Below, piece by piece: positions 58,318-64,000 of a stretch of DNA of 64,000 bases; the stretch's first letter is position 1; every line of letters begins with the position of its first letter. Location: contig MU130364.1 of the NCBI GenBank assembly GCA_015039465.1, positions 396,346-460,345 on the forward strand. The letters are read 5' to 3'. The stretch comes from Phlegmacium glaucopus. Lineage: Eukaryota > Basidiomycota > Agaricomycetes > Agaricales > Cortinariaceae. The translations under genes and the position numbers were made by a program. The notes under the pieces are model-generated. The model saw only the letters and a list, made by a program, of their open reading frames with translations, did not search any database and was not told the DNA's origin.

Positions 58318-61300
58318 TCATGTCCAAGACTTGAACCTTCCCTGATCTCTATATGTGATTGCTAGATTTTCCATACTGTTGAGGGTGTCTGGATGTTCTG
58401 CACCAAGCAGGTTCCTCCTCATGTCCAAGACTTGAACCTGCAGCTGCTCTGCCTCATTCCACCTTCCCTGATTACAGTATGTGCTTGCTATATTTGCCAT
58501 ACTTGTGAGGGTGGATGGATGTTCTGCACCAAGTAGCTTCTTCCTCATGTCCAAGACTTGAACCTGCAACCCCTCTGCATTCCACCTTCCCTGATCTCTA
58601 TATGTGATTGCTAGATTTTCCATACTGTTGAGGGTGTCTGGATGTTCTGCACCAAGCAGGTTCCTCCTCATCACCAAGACTTGAACCTGCAGCTGCTCTG
58701 CCTCATTCCACCTTCCCTGATTACAGTATGTGAGTGCTAGATTCACCATACTGTTGAAGGTGTTTGGATGTTCTGCACCAAGCAGCTTCTTTCTCATGTC
58801 CAATACTTGAACCTGCAGCTCCTCTGCCTCATTCCACCTTCCCTGATCCCTGTATGTGATTGATAGATTTTCTACACTCAAGAGGGTGTCTGGGTGTTCT
58901 GCACCAAGCACCTTCTTGCTCATGTCCATAACTTGAACCTTCATCTGCTCTGCCTCATTCCACCTTCCCTGATCCTTGTATGTGCTTGCTAAATTTGCCA
59001 TATTCATAAGGGTGTGTGGATGTTCTGCACCAAGCAGCTTCTTCCTCATGTCCAAGACCTGAATCTGCAGCTCCTCTGCCTCATTCCACCTTCCATGATC
59101 CCTGTATATGATTGCTAGATTTGCCATACTGTTGAGGGTGTCTGGATGTTCTGCACCAAGCAGCTTCTTCCTCATGTCCAAGAGTCGGACCTGCAGCTCC
59201 TCTGCCTCATTCCACTTTCCCTTATCCCTGTATGTGACTGCCAGATTTGCCATACTGTTGAGGGTGTTTGGATGTTCTGCACCAAGCAGCTTCTTCATCA
59301 TGTTTAAAACTTGAACCTGCAGCTGCTCTGCTTCATTCCACCTTCCCTGATCACTGTATGTATTTGCTAGATTAGCAATACTCAAGAGGGTGTCTGGATG
59401 TTCTGCACCAAGCAGCTTCTTCCTCATGTTTAAAACTTGAACCTGCAGCTGCTCTGCCTCATTCCACCTTCCCTGGTCACTGTATGTATTTGCTAGATTA
59501 GCAATACTCAAGAGAGTGTCTGGATGTTCTGCACCAAGCCCCTTCTTGTTCATGTCCATAACTTGAACCTTCATCTGCTCTGCCTCATTCCACCTTCCCT
59601 TATCCCTGTATGTGATTGCTAGATTTGCCATACTGTTGAGGGTGTTTGGATGTTCTGCACCAAGCAGCTTCTTCCTCATGTCCAAGACTTGAACCTGCAG
59701 CTCCTCTGCCTCATTCCACCTTCCCTCATCCCTGTATGTGAGTGCTAGATTTTCCATACTGTTGAGGGTGTTTGGATGTTCTGCACCAAGCAACTTCTTC
59801 CTCATGTCCAAGACTTGAACCTGCAGCTCCTCTGCCTCATTCCACCTTCCCTTATCCCTGTATGTGAGTGCTAGATTTGCCATACTGTTGAGGGTATTTG
59901 GATGTTCTGCACCAAGTAGCTTCTTCCTCATGTCCAATACTTGAACCTGCAGCTCCTCTGCCTCATTCCACCTTCCCTTATCCCTATATGTGATTGCTAG
60001 ATTTGCCATACTGTTGAGAGTGTCTAGATGTTCTGCACCCAGCAGCTTCCTCCTCATGTCCAAGACTTGAACCTGCAGCTGCTCTGCCTCATTCCACCTT
60101 CCCTGATCTCTGTATGTGATTGCTAGATTTACTATACTCCAGAGGGTGTCTGGATGTTCTGCACCAAGCACCTTTTTCCTCATGTCCATAACTTGAACCT
60201 GCAGCTGCTCTGCATTATGCCAGTCCCCATTCTCCCCCATTACTAGTGAAAATTTCATCCATTTATCATCATAGTACTGCTTGTTAAGTCCTGTCTGCCT
60301 TCCATGTAACTCATTTGCCTTAATATGTGGAAAAATTAACCGTCGCATTGCATAATCCTGACTTTCAAATCTCCATGAAATTGCACAGGACAAGACTATG
60401 CTTCCCATCTCACACATTCTTTGCTGCTCATATCTTGACATTCTCTCCCTACTCCAGTAGTGAACCAGAGGATGAATAGACAACATTTTAGATGATTGTC
60501 CTCTTTTCATCAAGGAGAAAGAGAGCAGGACACTAATCCCTTGTCCAAAGATGAACTCATCCCAGTGTCCATCATTGTCCAAGCCAAGCAGAGTATGATC
60601 CAGTATAGTGATTGCCAGAGGTAACTTTTTAGCTATGTCACTATCAACATGATGCATGGCCTCCTCAGCAGCAGATCGGAATATGTCTTTAGAAATATTA
60701 CTATGATGATAGAAAGCACATATTTGAAGAATTAGAATTGCAGTCTGGGCAGCTTGTGCATCTCCAGCAGTGGAATGTCCACCAGCTCTCTTTTCTATTT
60801 CTTTGAAAGAGAGATCCCAAGTCCCATACACTGTTTTATCATACTTTGATGCTCCTGTGAACATAGCATCTGACATAAGAGTCTGACGATGTACTGAGAA
60901 TTGCCTCAGATATTGATCAATATCACATTTTCCAGCTTCAATATAAGCACCAGCATGATCAATAGCAAGAGGAATGCAGCCAAGTTCAGTCACAATATTT
61001 TTGGCAGCTTGTATATGCTCAGGCAATGGATCCAAACAGCTAGCCTTGAGAAGTAGAGCTATAGCATCTGGCTCCTCCATTTCATGGATCTCAATTTTGT
61101 TCTCAAATGATATAATCCTTCCCATAGATTGGTTTCTACTAGTAATCAGAACATTACCTCTGTTACCTGGAGGAATGAACTTGGCCACCACCCCTGGAGG
61201 AGGATCATCAGCATTATCAAACACAATCAACCATTCTTCTTGGAGAGAAGCTATCCACTGGAGGACAGACTCAACTGAACCATCCACATCTTGTGCAGCA

Positions 61301-62353
61301 GGAAGGCTAGATATGCCCTTGAGAGACATCTCAATGCTCTCCTGAGAGGAGGCATCAACCCAGAATACATGTGAGAAACTAACAAGAAATAAATCCAGTG
61401 TTGTGAATGGCAAAGTGAAGACCCTTACCTGTCAGACATTCCTTCTATGAACTTGAGACAAATCTGGGTCTTTCCAATCCCTCCCAGTCCCCAGAGGAGA
61501 CATGAGCATCTTGATATCAGTCTACTGGTGTCATGATGAATGAAAATCTTCCTAAGTTTATCAAGTACATCTTTCCGTCCAGTAAAAATTGGGCTGGAGT
61601 TAGGCTTTTGAGTTGCAGGGATATTCACCTGCCCTGCACTGGTATTGGCAGGGAGAGAAATGTAGTTCTCGCAGCTAACCTATGTATAGTTATTGCTAAA
61701 TCATTTACACAACCGACGAGAAAGACCTACAAAAGTGCCGCCAGCGATGAGAATATTCTGGGCATTCGGAAACAAACCCAAGACAGATATTTGAGCCTGC
61801 TAATCATCAGCGAAAGCCGAGAACACATGGCGTAAGCAACTCACCGAAGGATTTTGTTCCGATTCTGTGGATCCCAAGTTCAAAGCGGAGACTTGGAGTT
61901 CATGGGTAGTCTGATCAATGATGGTGATTGAGTAAATATGAATGTGATGGACTAAGTTAAACACTCACATTAACACCAGTGTCTGGAACGCTTACAGGAT
62001 TGGTCACCAGAGCGGAAACCGAAGTAGAGACTCTGAGGTCATGGGCAGTCTAACGGATGATGACGGTTAAACACTTAAGGATGCGATGGGCAAAATTGAA
62101 TGCTCACGGCAGCGCCAGCGACTTGGATAACTTGTGCGCTTGCACTCGCAGTGCTAATGGGAACAGATGGCATGGGATAAGCGGTGCTTGTTTTGATTGT
62201 CGATGTCGAAGTTGCTGGTTCAGAGCTTGCATCAAGAGCATCATTGATGGTCATAGATGAATATTTCTGTTTCTTGGACTTGAAAAATCTCTTGAAAATG
62301 CACTTCATATCGTTGAACAGTGAGCGATCAAGGAGAGATACACTTGATTGCAT
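58318..62353 (-). CDS. NB-ARC-TPR protein (fungal NLR-like), C-terminally truncated by a frameshift
   Basis: Exons 62353-62108, 62049-61969, 61910-61845, 61796-61731, 61679-61429 and 61378-58318 give 1256 residues. A second Met at 62308 (MKCIFKRFFKSKKQKYSS) is an alternative start. The N-terminal 150 residues are low-complexity. Walker A is WGLGGIGKTQICLKF (about 216), Walker B is WLIVFDNADDP (about 287), with NVLITSRNQSM (RNBS-B-like) and GCIPLAIDHAGAYIEAG (GLPLA-like). From about residue 622 there are 15 consecutive 42-residue TPRs of kinesin-light-chain type (consensus AEHPDTLNSMANLAITYRDQ, GRWNEAEELQVQVLDMRKK). A 25-bp deletion near 58336 ends the frame in KSWT. Such proteins are thought to sense ligands through the repeat array. 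Confidence 0.88.
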
Positions 62354-62456
62354 AAGCGACCGCTGTCAACTCCTATCCGGTCTCATTCTCAGATATATCC
62401 CGTAATGGCACAACGTCACCATCTAAAACACCAGCTAGCTATGCCTTGGCCGTTGC

Positions 62457-62831
62457 ATGAACCGTGTCACCTCTGAGTTTTCCGCCTCTCCACTTCCGAG
62501 TGGAAAATTTCCCTCTCGTGGTCCCTCACCTCTTTCAGTGGTACGTAAATTAATAAGTCTTTGATTATTGACTGAGCACCCTCCATTAAATTCGCAGCTT
62601 GCACGCTATGATCAAGAACTCCTAAAAATTATGCGCAAAAAAAAAAGTTCACGTTCTAGAAGCCTGACCAGTAGATCACTCATGCAAGACTTCGAAGAAC
62701 GTCGCACTGAATTGCAACCTTTCTTTCCCCAAGCTTCAGGCCAATTTCGGAACTCCATGGAAGATGTGGGAGAAAGGGTGGTGGTTGAGGCAGAGTTGAA
62801 GCGGAATTGTCTGTTGCGAGAAACAACATGA
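62457..62831 (+). CDS. Small hypothetical protein, at least two exons
   Basis: Exon 62457-62540 (MNRVTSEFSASPLPSGKFPS, RGPSPLSV) joins through a GTACGT...CGCAG intron to LARYDQELLKIMRKKKSSRS at about 62600, continuing to FEERRTELQPFFPQASGQF and VVVEAELKRN. The frame stops at 62831, but a neighbouring frame reads VARNNMKRLKEALM before a GT, so there may be one more junction or an indel. Charged, helical and Arg-rich; I do not recognise it. It is divergent from the NB-ARC-TPR gene, with about 100 bp between starts. Confidence 0.5.
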
Positions 62832-64000
62832 AACGACTCAAGGAGGCTCTCATGGTGTGACATTTCTCATACTGATCGTTATTCCACGGTATAACACTTT
62901 TTTGGGTTGTCAGGTCGCGAGACGCGAAGCAAGAAACGGAAAATCGTAAAACGGACATGTGAAATGGAGTTGCCACCGTTGTGAGAAACTTGAAGTCTGT
63001 TTGGCTTCTCTCTCTCCTGAAGGTAAGATTTGATGCCTTGCAACATCAAAAGCATCGTACGAAAATAGTTTGTGATAGCACTATCCCTGCTTTGAACTTT
63101 CATTGCTCAACACCTAACCATCGTCGCCGGAATAGACGTCAAGGACAGACAAATCCAGGACCAACTCTTTCAATGATTGAAGCTCTCGAAGAGTCATTCA
63201 TGTCAAGATTTTGGACTACACTATCAAACCCATTCCGAACTTGAAAACTCGTTATGCAGCCTTACCTTTATGGCCACAAATATATATATATATTCTATTT
63301 CTTCAAAATGCAGACTCAAGTTTGGTATGAAATGCACTTCGTAGATGATCATTGATCATCTACCTCTCGCAGATTGTGGTGGGTGATATGGCCGTGAACG
63401 TGGTTCTGGAACAAATGACCCGTGGCCAATGGTAGTAATTAATTGACACAACATTGGCATCTACGTTTCTAGAATAACCAAAGTGCGTATCCTCCCGTTG
63501 TGTCGAATTTATGGGTGCAGTTCTTTGAAATAGAAACTATCAGTAATAAACGAAAAGGCCAGAAGGTCAGGCTGGCGATTGAATTTCCTACCTCATGCGT
63601 TTCTCAACATTTGAGCCAAAGCTAATCGCTAAGCGCTATGTCGGAAAAATCGAAAACAGAATATTTGTCGATATAGATCATTAATACTGAACCATGTCAG
63701 TGATCATGGCCCCATAAATAATGGCCGCATCAGAACATATCACCTGAAATATGCTTCCATAATCGCTGACATGGTCCAGTACTCATTGAATATTGAATGA
63801 TATTATGATTTGGATTTTTCCGACATAAGTACTTGCCTTGACTTTCGGATGATCTGGTGCTATTCCAGATCCAACAGGGGTGCTCGGAGACGGTTAACTT
63901 TCGATTTCGGAATCCAGCCAAAGGTAAGTAGGAATTTGAGGAATTCTGAGAAAACAGATGTGCCAGGGCCTTTTTCAAATCAATTCTTGCATAATGTCGG
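62832..64000. other. Right-edge region, no gene I can support
   Basis: A (TA)n run of about 13 bases sits at 63280. Short frames at 62981-63244 (plus) and 63730-63978 (minus) have no recognisable content; either could be an exon of a gene continuing outside the window. Confidence 0.35.

Noticed and set aside
58043..60230. CRISPR-like regular repeat array
   Set aside because: The 126-bp periodicity is coding: each unit is a 42-residue TPR in a eukaryotic NB-ARC gene.

Overview
The window reads as nuclear DNA of a filamentous basidiomycete, most likely an Agaricomycete. Genes are split by many 45-70 nt introns. The gene content fits that group: NACHT and NB-ARC-TPR NLR-like ATPases with near-identical repeats, short beta-trefoil protease-inhibitor-like genes, and chromodomain Ty3/gypsy and hAT-type DNA transposon remains. 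I found no prokaryotic operon, CRISPR array, rRNA or convincing tRNA. All family names come from reading translations by eye; no database search was possible.

Left part (1-25.3 kb) is accessory and repeat-rich. It holds an unrecognised multi-exon gene running off the left edge, a duplicated 1.5 kb block carrying the 3' end of a six-hairpin glycosidase gene (full gene at 16.3-17.9 kb), a decayed gypsy element with nested LTR and hAT insertions, and a family of four small beta-trefoil (I66/cospin-like) genes at 13.9, 19.6, 21.3 and 24.0 kb. All four share a three-intron layout and a TATA box about 75 bp upstream, and the same repeated cassette lies upstream of each. Two units also carry a decayed sphingolipid delta-4 desaturase relic, and an HSP90 relic lies between two copies. 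The ancestral duplicated unit seems to have been inhibitor gene, cassette and desaturase, arranged divergently.

Middle part (26.2-37.8 kb) is a conserved housekeeping block: an 11-exon WDR48/Bun107 homologue, a C2H2 zinc-finger protein, a 91-residue two-exon gene, an HNH-type protein, a DnaJ protein with a DnaJ-X-like C-terminus and cytoplasmic tyrosyl-tRNA synthetase.

From 38 to 47.7 kb lies an array of three NACHT ATPase copies on the minus strand: one apparently intact, one frameshifted, and one gutted by deletions, a solo LTR and probably a hAT element. Next come PRP43 (DEAH helicase) and an MFS sugar porter. The right end has nested transposons, a transposase relic and a large NB-ARC protein with 15 tandem 42-residue TPRs, truncated by a 25-bp deletion inside the array.

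The housekeeping gene models were checked by summing exon lengths: WDR48, DnaJ, HNH, TyrRS, PRP43, MFS, the NLR and beta-trefoil copy 1 all give whole codon numbers. Three of these genes need a GC-AG intron.
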